DNA of 64,000 nucleotides from contig NZ_AAUW01000028.1 in NCBI RefSeq assembly GCF_000168975.1, forward strand, positions 1 through 64,000, written 5' to 3'. This stretch comes from Roseibium aggregatum IAM 12614. GTDB taxonomy: Bacteria; Pseudomonadota; Alphaproteobacteria; Rhizobiales; Stappiaceae. The notes beneath the pieces were generated by a model that did no database searches, had not been told where the DNA came from, and saw nothing but the letters and a program-made list of their open reading frames with translations. The first letter of the stretch is position 1, and each line of letters starts with the position of its first letter. Made by a program: the position numbers and the translations under genes. Positions 1 through 8,463 of the stretch are shown here, piece after piece.

Positions 1-2
1 GC

Positions 3-914
3 CGTCTGGAGCTCGTCCCCATCGGCCACTGGTCCGCACGGTTTTCGGAAGGTGCCCGCACGACGATCTTTTCCGAAAGCGGTGCCTACACAGGCACCAT
101 TTTACCGCTGAAGGCTTCAGGCCACACCTACAACACCGGTGTCGATGAACTGCCGGTCGGCTGGCCCTATGTCGAGCTTCGGGTCGACGCCTATTCCAAG
201 TCGGTGGATGATCTGCGCCGGCTGGGTATCGATGTCGGCGATTTCGTTTCCATCGACCCGGCGCCGGAATTCCTGGACAACGGCTTTATCGTCTCCCGTC
301 ACCTAGACAACAAGGCCGGGGTCGCGGTGATGCTGGCGGCCATCAAGGCACTGGTGGAATCCGGGATCGAGCCGACGGTCGACGTGTTCTGGCTGTTCAC
401 CATCGCGGAAGAAACCGGCCATGGCGCGCAATCGATCCTGACGCCCGACATCGCTTCCCTGGTCGCCATCGACAATGGCACCACTGCCCCGGGACAGAAT
501 TCGGACGAATTTGGCGTCACCATCGCGATGGCAGATCAGACAGGTCCGTTCGACTTTCATCTCACCCGCAAGATGGTTCAGCTCTGCCGGGACAATGACA
601 TCAAGTTCCAGAAGGACGTCTTCCGCTTTTACCGCTCAGATGCGGCGACCGCCATCGAAGCGGGCGCGGACGTGCGCACGGCGCTGATCACCTTCGGTGT
701 TGATGCCAGCCACGGCTATGAACGCATCCACATGCATGCGCTGCGGTCGCTTGCAGAGCTGGCGACCGGTTACGCCCTGAGCCCGGTGGAAATCCAGCGC
801 GATGCCCGCGAATTTGCAGACCTCAAGGGCTTCACACGCCAGCCGACCGCTGACGCCGACCAGACACTCAATCCGGACATCGATGAACCGGTGCCGGAAC
901 CGGCGGGCGAATAA
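3..914 (+). CDS. M42-family peptidase of the NAGGN osmoprotectant system (5' end outside window)
   Basis: The reading frame is open from the left edge, so only the C-terminal 303 residues are present. They contain HLDNKAGVA, EETGHG and DASHGYER, which match the metal-ligand regions of M42 aminopeptidase-like hydrolases. The stretch ELVPIGHWSARF plus the ILPLKASGHTYN segment is what I remember from the M42 hydrolase that accompanies an asparagine-synthase-like enzyme and a GNAT protein in N-acetylglutaminylglutamine amide (NAGGN) synthesis loci. The other two genes would lie to the left, outside the window. The subfamily call is from memory; the M42 fold is firmer. It ends 25 bp before the convergent methyltransferase gene. 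Confidence 0.82.
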   Translation, partial: RLELVPIGHWSARFSEGARTTIFSESGAYTGTILPLKASGHTYNTGVDELPVGWPYVELRVDAYSKSVDDLRRLGIDVGDFVSIDPAPEFLDNGFIVSRHLDNKAGVAVMLAAIKALVESGIEPTVDVFWLFTIAEETGHGAQSILTPDIASLVAIDNGTTAPGQNSDEFGVTIAMADQTGPFDFHLTRKMVQLCRDNDIKFQKDVFRFYRSDAATAIEAGADVRTALITFGVDASHGYERIHMHALRSLAELATGYALSPVEIQRDAREFADLKGFTRQPTADADQTLNPDIDEPVPEPAGE

Positions 915-938
915 CGCCCGCCGCCGCGTTTCGCTGCG

Positions 939-1613
939 TCAGCGGTTGAGGTCGGCAATCATGTGCCAGTGCCACGATCCCGGTTTTGTGTGCACCTTGT
1001 CTTCCAGGTAGCTCAGCTCGAAACGGTCGAACAGCGCCACCAGCTCACTCGCGTTGCAGTAAAAATGCGGGTGATCCTTGTCATCGTCACCATCCCGGAT
1101 CCACGTGTCTGTGGCAACTTCCGTCCCGATGCTGAAGTTGGCATTGCGCTTCGACAGCATGGTCCCCTGATAGATCCCGCCAGGTTTCAACACCCGGGCG
1201 ATCTCCGCGATCGCAGTGTGAACGATCGACGGATCGCCGTGATAGATCACGTTGAACGACAGAACGTAGTCGAAACTGTCGTCGTCGAACGGCAGCGCGG
1301 TCATCGGGGCCAGGTGGGTTTCAATCTCCAGGCCATCCGCCGCAGCGCTCTTTTTCAGCTCCGCCAGACCGGCTTCGGAAAGATCCATCGCATGCGTCTC
1401 GAAACCGGCGCGGGCGAAAGACAAGGCATGACGGCCGACACCGCAGCCAAGATCCAGAGCTCTGACGTTGCCCTGCTTTTTCAGTCTTTCAATCAGACCG
1501 GCAACGTCCGGGTCCGCACGCAGCCAGTCGGCCCGGCCTTCTTCCGTCTGCCAGCGCTTGTCCCAGGCCAGATGGGCCGTGTCGGTTTTTTGTGAGGCTT
1601 GTGCGTTGCTCAT
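939..1613 (-). CDS. Class I SAM-dependent methyltransferase coupled to a phnDCE-type operon
   Basis: This is a 224-residue cytosolic protein. Residues 53-63 (LDLGCGVGRHA) form the glycine-rich SAM-binding motif I, an acidic MDLSE follows at the end of strand 2, and ARVLKPGG is the usual post-motif III segment, so the Rossmann methyltransferase fold is clear. The substrate cannot be read from the sequence. The C-terminus is rich in His and Trp (HPHFYC, GSWHWHM). Its ATG overlaps the stop of the upstream permease gene by four bases, so it is translationally coupled and is the last gene of the phnD-phnC-phnE-like operon. The family resembles TehB/type 11 methyltransferases only in general terms. 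Confidence 0.85.
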   Translation of the reverse strand: MSNAQASQKTDTAHLAWDKRWQTEEGRADWLRADPDVAGLIERLKKQGNVRALDLGCGVGRHALSFARAGFETHAMDLSEAGLAELKKSAAADGLEIETHLAPMTALPFDDDSFDYVLSFNVIYHGDPSIVHTAIAEIARVLKPGGIYQGTMLSKRNANFSIGTEVATDTWIRDGDDDKDHPHFYCNASELVALFDRFELSYLEDKVHTKPGSWHWHMIADLNR

Positions 1614-2443
1614 TGAGACGATCCTTCCAGTATGCGGCTGCGGGCAAGGGTGCCGAGCCGTTCAACACAAAGAACCAGCACGAAGATCATCAGAATGATG
1701 GTCATCGCGAGCTGGTAATCGAAAAAGTCCATGGCCACCTTCAGCTCGATGCCGATGCCCCCTGCCCCGACAAGGCCGAGCACAACGGAAGACCGCGTCG
1801 CCTTTTCCAGCGCAAACAGCGATGTGGTGATGAAGGAGGGCATGGCGGCGGGCACCACCGCACAGAAGATCGTATCGAAACGGCTCGCACCGGCGGCCGT
1901 CAGCGCCTCGGCCGGCCCCTTCTCCACATCTTCCATGGCTTCGGCGAAGAAACGCCCGCAGAAACCCACGGTATCGACAGCGATGGCAAGCGTGCCCGCA
2001 AAGGGACCAAGCCCCACCGCAATGACGAAAACCAGCGCCCACACGAGATCCGGCACCGTCCTGAAGAGCGCGATCAGCAATCGCGAGGACGTATAGACTG
2101 CCCTTGAGAGCAAGGAGGGCCGCGTCAGGCCCTTTGCGGCCAGAACCGCCAGCGGCAGGCTCAGAACAATGCCGATGAGCGTGCCCGCCAGCGCCATCTG
2201 GAATGTTTCCAGCAGCGCCTTCGACAATTGCGGCAGCCGCTCCAGCGATGGCGGCCACGAGCGCGACAGGAAGTCGGCCAAAGCCGGACCGCCCGAGACC
2301 AGGGCGGAGAATGACCAGCCGGCCCCCTGAAACGACCAGACCACGAATGCCAGCAGCGCCACATAGGCAACAAAATGCAGGGCCCCGGGCCGTTCGAACC
2401 TCTCCGGCAGGCGGGAGCGATTGAATGTCAGGAGATCAGCCAT
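1610..2443 (-). CDS. phnE: Phosphonate-type ABC transporter permease PhnE (leftward operon)
   Basis: This is a 277-residue inner-membrane permease with about six hydrophobic segments. RTVPDLVWALVF (residues 128-139) is typical of PhnE proteins, and residues 179-198, starting EALTAAGAS, form the EAA loop that contacts the ATPase. It should form the channel for the binding protein and ATPase encoded just upstream. Its start overlaps the end of the ATPase gene by eight bases, and its stop overlaps the methyltransferase start by four. Only one permease is present here, so it is likely a homodimer, whereas the rightward operon has two. The PhnE family also serves phosphite, hypophosphite and phosphate, so the substrate is not certain. 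Confidence 0.9.
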   Translation of the reverse strand: MADLLTFNRSRLPERFERPGALHFVAYVALLAFVVWSFQGAGWSFSALVSGGPALADFLSRSWPPSLERLPQLSKALLETFQMALAGTLIGIVLSLPLAVLAAKGLTRPSLLSRAVYTSSRLLIALFRTVPDLVWALVFVIAVGLGPFAGTLAIAVDTVGFCGRFFAEAMEDVEKGPAEALTAAGASRFDTIFCAVVPAAMPSFITTSLFALEKATRSSVVLGLVGAGGIGIELKVAMDFFDYQLAMTIILMIFVLVLCVERLGTLARSRILEGSSQ

Positions 2444-3251
2444 AATGCTTTCCCAGATCCGCAGCGCTCAGTCCGCTGCTGTTCTCGTCCAGAACGACTT
2501 CCCCCTGCCGGATCGCCAGAACCCTGTCGGAATAGGCAAGCGCCTGTTGCACGTTGTGCGAGGTGAACAGCAGCGTGATCCCCTCTTCCCGGGTCAGTTG
2601 GCGGAAGAGGTCCATCACTTCCTGACCGGCAACCGGGTCCAGGCTGGCAACCGGCTCGTCCGCGACAATCATTCTGGGCTGCTGCATCAAAGCCCTGGCA
2701 ATCGCCACCCGCTGGGACTGGCCGCCGGAGAGTTGATCAGCCCGCTTCAAGGCCTGGTCCGCAAGCCCGACTCTGTCGAGGCAGGCCATTGCTCGGTCCC
2801 GCAGGGCCGTTGCGGCCAGAAGCTGAGACCAGCCACGCATGCCGCCGGCGCGGCCAAGATTGCCATGGATCACGTTGGTCAGTGCCGAAACGCGCGGCAC
2901 CAGATTGTGCTTTTGAAAGACAAAGCCAACTTCGGCGCGGACCCGTCTGAGTTGACGCTGACGCGCGGAGGAAATGTCTTCACCGAACAGCAGCACCGAA
3001 CCGGCTTCCGGCTCGATCAGCCGAAGGGCACAGCGCAAGGCGGTCGATTTGCCCGCACCGTTGGAACCGATCAGGGCAACCGCCTCCTCGCGGCCCACGG
3101 AAAAGGACACACCGTGCAACACGCTCCGGTCCTTGCCGAACGACTTGCATAGTCCCTCGACCTTGAGGTCGCAGAGTGGGTTCGTCCCCGCGTGTGCGGC
3201 TGGAACCGCCGGCGCAACCGCGCCGGCGGACTGGAGCAGAGGCTGCGCCAT
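2436..3251 (-). CDS. phnC: Phosphonate-type ABC transporter ATP-binding protein PhnC (leftward operon)
   Basis: This is a 271-residue ABC ATPase. It shows Walker A GSNGAGKST at 62-70, a Q-loop (VFQKHNL), the signature LSGGQSQR, Walker B MIVADEP, a D-loop SLDP and the switch histidine in FTSHN. It powers the importer formed with the adjacent PhnE and PhnD. The ATG overlaps the phnD stop by one base (TAATG), which indicates translational coupling. About 25 residues precede the usual PhnC start, giving an unusual Ala/Pro-rich N-terminal extension; an internal start is possible but would lose the coupling. Confidence 0.9.
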   Translation of the reverse strand: MAQPLLQSAGAVAPAVPAAHAGTNPLCDLKVEGLCKSFGKDRSVLHGVSFSVGREEAVALIGSNGAGKSTALRCALRLIEPEAGSVLLFGEDISSARQRQLRRVRAEVGFVFQKHNLVPRVSALTNVIHGNLGRAGGMRGWSQLLAATALRDRAMACLDRVGLADQALKRADQLSGGQSQRVAIARALMQQPRMIVADEPVASLDPVAGQEVMDLFRQLTREEGITLLFTSHNVQQALAYSDRVLAIRQGEVVLDENSSGLSAADLGKHYG

Positions 3252-4123
3252 TATTCGCCGATGAACTTGTCGTATTGCGGGAAGCCGGCCGTGGTGTACA
3301 TGGACCGGACGAGGTCATAGGCACCATCCTCGATCGCCACCAGATCCATGCCCGAATACTTGTCGTTTTCCTCGTGCTGTAGGATCGCGGCGATGATCGC
3401 TTTATTGTTGTCGAGGATCGCCTCGCGCAGGCTCTGCGCAACCGCAGGATCGACATGGGCGCCGACCATGATCATGTCGTTCGGCAGGTCGCCGGAACGG
3501 GCGATCACCCGGAAGAAACCGTTGGGGACGCTGTCGTCCTTGTTGCGGGTGCCCAGCCAGGAATTGTGGTTGATACCGATGGCCGCGACATCGCCCTTCT
3601 TCAAAGCCTCGTGGGCAATGTTGCGCGAGGTGTGCAGCTTGTCGATGTCCTTGACCGGATCGACACCATAGTCTGCCATCAACTGCATCGGGCACAGCAT
3701 GTTGGAAGTGGAACCGATGTCGCCGAAGGCCACATTCTTGCCCTTGAGATCGGCCGGGCGCGTGAAGCCGCTGTCGGCGCGCACCACGATGGCGCAGAAG
3801 TAATCCGGACGGCCGAGCCCGATCAGCGGGCGGGCTTCGGTCAGTTTGTTGATCACGATGTATTCTGCCGGCCCGGTCACGACGAAATCGACGCGTTTGG
3901 CGCGAAGGGCTTCAGCGGCGGCTGTCCGGCTGGTGACCGGAAAGAACTCGAAGGTGTGGTCTGTTGCCGTTTCCAGGGCCTCCTTGAACGGACCCCATTC
4001 GACCTGCAGCCGCTCCAGGCCTTCCACATCGGTTACGGCCAGTTTGAACGTATCGGCCAGGGATGAAGTCAGGGAAACGGCGAGAACGGCAGCCGCAAGG
4101 GCGGCGGATTTCAAAAAACGCAT
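3251..4123 (-). CDS. phnD: Phosphate/phosphonate-type periplasmic binding protein PhnD (leftward operon)
   Basis: This 290-residue protein has a Sec signal peptide, with likely cleavage after SSLA at residue 23. The body follows the PhnD/phosphonate-binding fold, with a segment naming the ligand region (FPVTSRTAAAEAL), VDFVVTGPAEYIV, and a DLKGKNVAFGDIGSTSN motif that commonly lines the phosphonate pocket. It would deliver the ligand to the PhnE permease. A Shine-Dalgarno-like GAGGAGTTCC lies just upstream of the ATG. It is the first gene of a leftward operon phnD-phnC-phnE-methyltransferase. It differs clearly from the second PhnD at 5332-6243, so the two importers probably handle different ligands. 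Confidence 0.88.
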   Translation of the reverse strand: MRFLKSAALAAAVLAVSLTSSLADTFKLAVTDVEGLERLQVEWGPFKEALETATDHTFEFFPVTSRTAAAEALRAKRVDFVVTGPAEYIVINKLTEARPLIGLGRPDYFCAIVVRADSGFTRPADLKGKNVAFGDIGSTSNMLCPMQLMADYGVDPVKDIDKLHTSRNIAHEALKKGDVAAIGINHNSWLGTRNKDDSVPNGFFRVIARSGDLPNDMIMVGAHVDPAVAQSLREAILDNNKAIIAAILQHEENDKYSGMDLVAIEDGAYDLVRSMYTTAGFPQYDKFIGE

Positions 4124-4208
4124 GACGGGAACTCCTCAGAAAACCGAAACAAAGCCGGCAAGGCAAAAGGAGCGTAACGACAAGCGCCCTGTTGAACGTG
4201 ACCGTATT

Positions 4209-4232
4209 ATGTAAATTTTACGAAATTTACAT
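4209..4232. promoter_or_regulatory. 24-bp palindrome between the divergent phn operons, candidate operator
   Basis: The arms ATGTAAATTT and AAATTTACAT are perfect 10-bp inverted repeats separated by TACG. The site lies 86 bp upstream of the leftward phnD start. It overlaps a possible leftward promoter made of TTGAAG (complement of 4248-4253), an 18-bp spacer and TAAATT (complement of 4224-4229). Perfect dyad symmetry of this length in a promoter region suggests a dimeric regulator. Which regulator is unknown, because no regulator gene sits in this cluster. Confidence 0.5.
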
Positions 4233-4331
4233 TCTGAAAATTTCGAACTTCAACAGGGGTAATTTCTTTTTCTTAGATATATCAATAAATTCTTTAACTT
4301 AATTGTTCTCCGGCAAACCTTAAGTGCATCA

Positions 4332-4368
4332 TTGTCGTAAAACTTCATAAAAGTATAATCGTATAGAC
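4332..4368 (+). promoter_or_regulatory. Candidate sigma70 promoter and operator for the rightward phnCDEE operon
   Basis: TTGTCG at 4332-4337 and TATAAT at 4354-4359 are separated by 16 bp and lie 62 bp before the phnC start. The octamer GTATAGAC at 4361-4368 falls at the expected transcription start, where a repressor would block initiation. It resembles half-sites I remember for PhnF-type GntR regulators of phn genes, but that link is from memory. The whole region 4124-4421 is AT-rich, in contrast to the surrounding genes. Confidence 0.5.
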
Positions 4369-4421
4369 ATCTGAACTCGGCACATGTCTGCTAGTTCGCT
4401 CTCCGTTTTTCGGAGGGCCCG

Positions 4422-5243
4422 ATGCTGGTCATTGAGCAATTATCTAAAGTCTTTGGAGACCTGACCGCAGTGGACAGTATCTCCCTTGCCATCCCCAAGG
4501 GGCAGATGGTGGGCGTGATCGGCCGGTCTGGCGCCGGCAAGTCCACCTTCCTGCGTATGGTCAACCGGCTGACCGACCCCAGCCGGGGCACGATCCTGAA
4601 CGAGGGTCAGAACATCACGGCCCTGAAGGGCCGCGATCTGCGTCTTTGGCGGGCGTCCTGCGCCATGATCTTTCAACAGTTCAATCTTGTTGAGCGCATG
4701 GATGTGCTGACCAATGTCATGCTCGGCCGCATAGCCCACACAGGCTTCCTGCGGTCCATGACGCGCTCCTTCACCGACGAAGACCGCGCCCGCGCCATCG
4801 AAGCGCTGGACCGGCTGGATCTGGTCCCTCAGGCGCTGCAACGTGCCGGAACCCTTTCCGGTGGCCAGCAACAGCGTGTCGCCATCGCCAAGGCCCTGGT
4901 GCAGAACCCGCGGATCATGCTGGCCGACGAGCCGATTGCCTCGCTCGATCCGGCCAATGCCAGCCGTGTGATGGACGCCCTGCGTGAAATCAACCGGACG
5001 GACGGTCTCACGGTGCTGGTCAACCTGCACACGCTCGACACCGCCCGCGCCTATTGCGACCGGATCGTCGCGATGAAGGACGGACGGGTCCAGTTCGACG
5101 GCACGCCCGAAGCGCTGACAAGTGAAAAGGTGCGGCAGATCTACGGCACCGACGATCTTTCGGCCGAGATCAACGAAGCGGTGACCTCAACCTCCCTCGC
5201 AACACCCTCTTCCCGCTCGCCCCTCAAGGCCTTCGGGACCTGA
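4422..5243 (+). CDS. phnC: Phosphonate ABC transporter ATP-binding protein PhnC (rightward operon)
   Basis: This is a 273-residue ABC ATPase with Walker A GRSGAGKST at 34-42, signature LSGGQQQR at 145-152, Walker B IMLADEP at 165-171 and the D-loop SLDP. The switch histidine is in VNLHTLD, which is typical of true PhnC proteins. CGGAGGG at 4411-4417 is a strong ribosome binding site for the chosen ATG. It opens the phnC-phnD-phnE-phnE operon, an order like phoCDET/phnCDEE of rhizobia, which takes up phosphonates and phosphate. The C-terminus carries a Ser/Thr-rich tail after the usual end of the ATPase fold. Confidence 0.93.
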   Translation: MLVIEQLSKVFGDLTAVDSISLAIPKGQMVGVIGRSGAGKSTFLRMVNRLTDPSRGTILNEGQNITALKGRDLRLWRASCAMIFQQFNLVERMDVLTNVMLGRIAHTGFLRSMTRSFTDEDRARAIEALDRLDLVPQALQRAGTLSGGQQQRVAIAKALVQNPRIMLADEPIASLDPANASRVMDALREINRTDGLTVLVNLHTLDTARAYCDRIVAMKDGRVQFDGTPEALTSEKVRQIYGTDDLSAEINEAVTSTSLATPSSRSPLKAFGT

Positions 5244-5331
5244 CCTTCGCGAAGCGGTTTTCCGCTCGCGCAGCCTGAAGCGGCCTCTGCCGCCAAACCG
5301 CCGGACCTACCGGCACCAAAGGAGACTTAAG

Positions 5332-6243
5332 ATGAAGGCCTTATTTGCAGCAGCCGTATCCGTTGCCGTTCTTGCAGCCTCCCCGGCCCTGGCGGAAAGC
5401 TGGAAGGACCAGTACAAGACGGTCAAGTTCGGCATCCTGTCCGGTGAAAACGAAAAGGACCGGATCGCCCGCTACACACCTTTCGAGAAATACCTGGAAA
5501 ATGAACTCGGCGTCGATGTCGAGATCTTCACGGCCGGTTCTTACGACGGCGTGATCCAGGCAATGGCAGCCGACCAGATCGAGTTCGCCTTCTTCGGATC
5601 GTCCTCCTATGCCGCCGCCTACACTGAAACCAACGGCGGCGTCGTTCCGCTGGTCTCTCGCCTGCAGAAAGACGGCTCCACCGGCTATTTCTCTGTCGTC
5701 GCCGTGCGTTGCGACAGCGGCTACAAGACCCTGGACGACCTCAAGGGCAAGACCCTCGCCTTTGCTGATCCGGACAGCACCTCCGGCTATGCGGTGCCTT
5801 TCTTCAACTTGAGCAAACAGGGCTACGAGCCGAAGACCTTTTTCGGTGCGATCCCCTTCTCCGGTGCCCATGAGACCGGTGTGCTCGGCGTCTACAACAA
5901 GCAGTATGACGCTGCCGCCACCTACATCACCAACGAAGAAGACGGCATTCCCCAGCGTATGGTCACCAAGGGCATGATCGAGAAGGACTCGATCTGCACC
6001 ATCTGGAAATCGCCGGAAATCACCTCCGGCCCGCTGGCTGCCCGCGCAAACCTGCCCCAGGGCCTGATCGATGCCATGCGCACCGCGGTCATGGAGATCC
6101 CGGAAAAGGATACGCTGGCCTTCATCGAGATGACCGGTGGTGAAGACAGCACCCAGGAAGGCTGGATCGAGGTTGATCACGACCGCTACCAGTGGATCGT
6201 CGAAATGCGCGACTGGCTGAAGAAACAGCGCCGCGGCGGCTGA
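5332..6243 (+). CDS. phnD: Phosphonate-binding periplasmic protein PhnD (rightward operon)
   Basis: This 303-residue protein has a signal peptide with likely cleavage after SPALA at residue 21. The mature part has GILSGENEKDR, QMAADQIEFAFFGSSSY and LKGKTLAFADPDSTSGY, which are characteristic of PhnD ligand-pocket loops. It should capture phosphonates in the periplasm for the PhnE1/PhnE2 channel encoded downstream. AAAGGAG lies nine bases before the ATG. The 88-bp gap after phnC and a 150-bp gap before the first phnE are GC-rich and carry no obvious gene. Confidence 0.93.
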   Translation: MKALFAAAVSVAVLAASPALAESWKDQYKTVKFGILSGENEKDRIARYTPFEKYLENELGVDVEIFTAGSYDGVIQAMAADQIEFAFFGSSSYAAAYTETNGGVVPLVSRLQKDGSTGYFSVVAVRCDSGYKTLDDLKGKTLAFADPDSTSGYAVPFFNLSKQGYEPKTFFGAIPFSGAHETGVLGVYNKQYDAAATYITNEEDGIPQRMVTKGMIEKDSICTIWKSPEITSGPLAARANLPQGLIDAMRTAVMEIPEKDTLAFIEMTGGEDSTQEGWIEVDHDRYQWIVEMRDWLKKQRRGG

Positions 6244-6395
6244 GATCGACGCAACCGCCGCTTCAGGCAGCGCCTTCGGCCAAGCCTGAAGCGGCACCCG
6301 GTTAAAATGCATGGGCGGCAGTTTCTGAACTCGCCGCCCCTGTTTGCGGCGATCCATCGGCGCTTTCATTTCAATTGCGAAGAACGGCAGTGGCC

Positions 6396-7310
6396 ATGAC
6401 AGCCCTTACCCCCGCCATCGATCAGTTCGAAAACGACTACGCCACCGCCCGCCGGTCAGCCCTGCGGCTGAACCTGGTGACGACCCTGCTCTTTGCTCTC
6501 TGCTTCTTTGCCACGGCTTGGATCGGCGGCTTCTTCGACATGACCGACGTCACCCTACCGGGTGGCGAGCGCGTGTCCATGTGGAAGATCTGGGCAGGCC
6601 TGCCGCGGCTGGGAGAATATCTCTACAAGACCTTGCCGGAGTTTCACCGCGTGTCACTCGGGGCGGATCTTGCCGACTGGTTCTGGCGCTGGAAGGTCTG
6701 GCTCTGGCTGCTCCTGGAAACGATCCTGATCGCCTATATGGCAACGCTGCTCGGCATCGTCGGGGCCTTTGTGTTGAGTTTCCCGGCGTCGCGCAATCTC
6801 TCGCCCAACAGATGGGTGTTGAACGTCACCCGGCGCTTCCTGGAAATCATCCGGACCGTTCCGGATCTGGTCTGGGCCCTCATCTTCGTTTTCTGCTTCG
6901 GCGTCGGCCCGCTGGCCGGTGTTCTCGCCATCGGTCTTCATGCCACCGGTGCCCTTGGCAAGCTTTACTCCGAGGCCAACGAGAATGCCGACATGCGCCC
7001 GCTGGAAGGGATCAAGGCCTCGGGCGGTTCCTGGTTCGACCAGATCCGCTACGGCATCGTGCCCCAGGTTGTCCCGAACATCATCAGCTACACACTGCTG
7101 CGTTTCGAGATCAACGTCCGCTCCTCCTCCATCATCGGCTTCGTCGGTGCAGGCGGCCTGGGCCAGGAGATCCGCGTGGCCATGTCACTGCAGGAGTATA
7201 CCGACCTCTCGGCCCTGTTCCTGATTGTCTTCGTCACCGTGATCGTCATCGACATGCTGAGCGAAAAGGTGCGCCACCGCATCATCGGCCTGACCGGGAA
7301 AGGCATCTGA
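6396..7310 (+). CDS. phnE: Phosphonate ABC transporter permease PhnE, first copy
   Basis: This is a 304-residue permease. TM segments are visible near residues 25-45 and 100-125 and through the C-terminal half. RTVPDLVWALIFVF is the PhnE hallmark, and the EAA loop starts EGIKASGGSWFDQIRYGIVP. The ATG at 6396 is preferred; an in-frame TTG at 6375 would add seven residues, and neither has a strong ribosome binding site. It is followed after only two bases by the second permease, so the two are co-translated and probably form a heterodimeric channel. Confidence 0.9.
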   Translation: MTALTPAIDQFENDYATARRSALRLNLVTTLLFALCFFATAWIGGFFDMTDVTLPGGERVSMWKIWAGLPRLGEYLYKTLPEFHRVSLGADLADWFWRWKVWLWLLLETILIAYMATLLGIVGAFVLSFPASRNLSPNRWVLNVTRRFLEIIRTVPDLVWALIFVFCFGVGPLAGVLAIGLHATGALGKLYSEANENADMRPLEGIKASGGSWFDQIRYGIVPQVVPNIISYTLLRFEINVRSSSIIGFVGAGGLGQEIRVAMSLQEYTDLSALFLIVFVTVIVIDMLSEKVRHRIIGLTGKGI

Positions 7311-7312
7311 AA

Positions 7313-8170
7313 ATGACCGCTCCAACACCTGACATCGCCCGCGCCAGGGCTCTGGTTCCAGATGCCTTCACGACGCCGCGCCGGACACGTTTTATCCAGC
7401 TTGCCAGCTGGACAGCTTTCCTTCTCTTGACGGGCTGGTGCCTGTGGGATTTCGGCTTTGCTCCGGACAGGCTCCTTCAGGGCGCGACCCGCTTCGGCGA
7501 TGTGCTCGCCTTCATGTTTCCGCCCCATATCTGGACGAGCTGGGCGGAATGGAAGGAAATCCTGAAGGGCCTTGGGGAAACCGTCGCCATGGCCTTCATG
7601 GGTACGCTTCTGGGGGCCGTGATTGCGTTTCCGCTGGCGTTTCTGGGGGCCAAGAACATCCTGCCACTCTCCTGGCTGCGGCTTGGCGTTCGGCGTGGGT
7701 TCGATGCCCTGCGCGCTATCGAGCAGTTGATCCTTGCCCTCATCTTCATCCGCGCCTTCGGCCTCGGCCCGCTCGCCGGCATTCTGGCCATCGCCGTGTC
7801 AGAAATCGGCACTTTCTCCAAGCTCTTTTCGGAAGCCATCGAGAACACCTCCCAGAAGCCGGCAGAAGGCGTGCGCGCGTCCGGCGGCGGTAACCTCCAG
7901 ACGATCCGCTTCGCAGTTCTGCCGCAGGCGTTGCCGGTGATCCTGTCGATCATTCTCTACAACTTCGAATCCAACACGCGCACCGGCACCATCCTGGGCA
8001 TTGTCGGCGCTGGCGGCATCGGCTTCCTCCTCGCCGACCGCATCCAGGCCTATCGCTGGCCGGAAGCCTGGACGATCATTTTCCTCATCATCGTCGTGGT
8101 CTACCTGATCGACGGCTTCTCCGGCTTCCTGCGCCGGAAGATCATCGGCGGGGAATCCGGTCGGGCGTGA
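7313..8170 (+). CDS. phnE: Phosphonate ABC transporter permease PhnE, second copy
   Basis: This is a 285-residue permease paralogous to its upstream neighbour. It has LILALIFIRAFGLGPLAGI in place of the RTVPDLVWA segment and an EAA loop starting EGVRASGGGNLQTIRF. The C-terminus ends in a Pho/PhnE-like GFSGFLRRKIIG. The start lies two bases after the stop of the first permease. It is the last gene of the operon. Downstream are a short dispersed repeat and four palindromic elements, with no clear terminator. Confidence 0.9.
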   Translation: MTAPTPDIARARALVPDAFTTPRRTRFIQLASWTAFLLLTGWCLWDFGFAPDRLLQGATRFGDVLAFMFPPHIWTSWAEWKEILKGLGETVAMAFMGTLLGAVIAFPLAFLGAKNILPLSWLRLGVRRGFDALRAIEQLILALIFIRAFGLGPLAGILAIAVSEIGTFSKLFSEAIENTSQKPAEGVRASGGGNLQTIRFAVLPQALPVILSIILYNFESNTRTGTILGIVGAGGIGFLLADRIQAYRWPEAWTIIFLIIVVVYLIDGFSGFLRRKIIGGESGRA

Positions 8171-8197
8171 TTTTTGCGGAAAGAGAAAACCATCGAG

Positions 8198-8244
8198 AGC
8201 GTGACGCGTTCAACCGGAAAAATCCTGCATCGCTTTTTGCGTTG
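8198..8244 (+). repeat. 47-bp dispersed intergenic repeat, copy A
   Basis: This sequence, starting AGCGTGACGCGTTCAACCGG, aligns without gaps to 33427-33473 with 37 of 47 identical positions. Both copies sit within 30 bp after the stop of a plus-strand gene. It may be a 3'-end-associated intergenic element. The rest of 8171-8393 shows no gene. Confidence 0.6.
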
Positions 8245-8393
8245 CTGTCTCTGATTTCAGAAAGCGAATAGCGATGCCGATAAGACGCGATTTGCTCTAA
8301 TTCAATCGCTGGGTCACTTTTCCACTGCCTTGCCTCCAGACCCGCAAACCTTCCGCAAATAACGATCAGCGCCTCATGCTCTGCTCGGACAAC

Positions 8394-8428
8394 GGCATGG
8401 ATGCCATGGTCAAGCCATGGCATGACGG
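8394..8428 (-). repeat. 35-bp palindromic (REP-like) element, copy 1, subtype CATGG
   Basis: On the minus strand it reads CCGTCAT, a GCCATGG arm, a CTTGA loop, a CCATGGC arm and ATCCATGCC. It is nearly identical to copy 4 (9030-9064). It is oriented opposite to copy 2, which starts 36 bp downstream. Confidence 0.8.
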
Positions 8429-8463
8429 AGTGTGTGTTGATACTGGTTGGTTATCGCCTACCC

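Noticed and set aside
6344..7312. Upstream extension of the second phnE frame through the first phnE gene
   Set aside because: It reads the first permease gene out of frame. The real start at 7313 follows the preceding stop by two bases.
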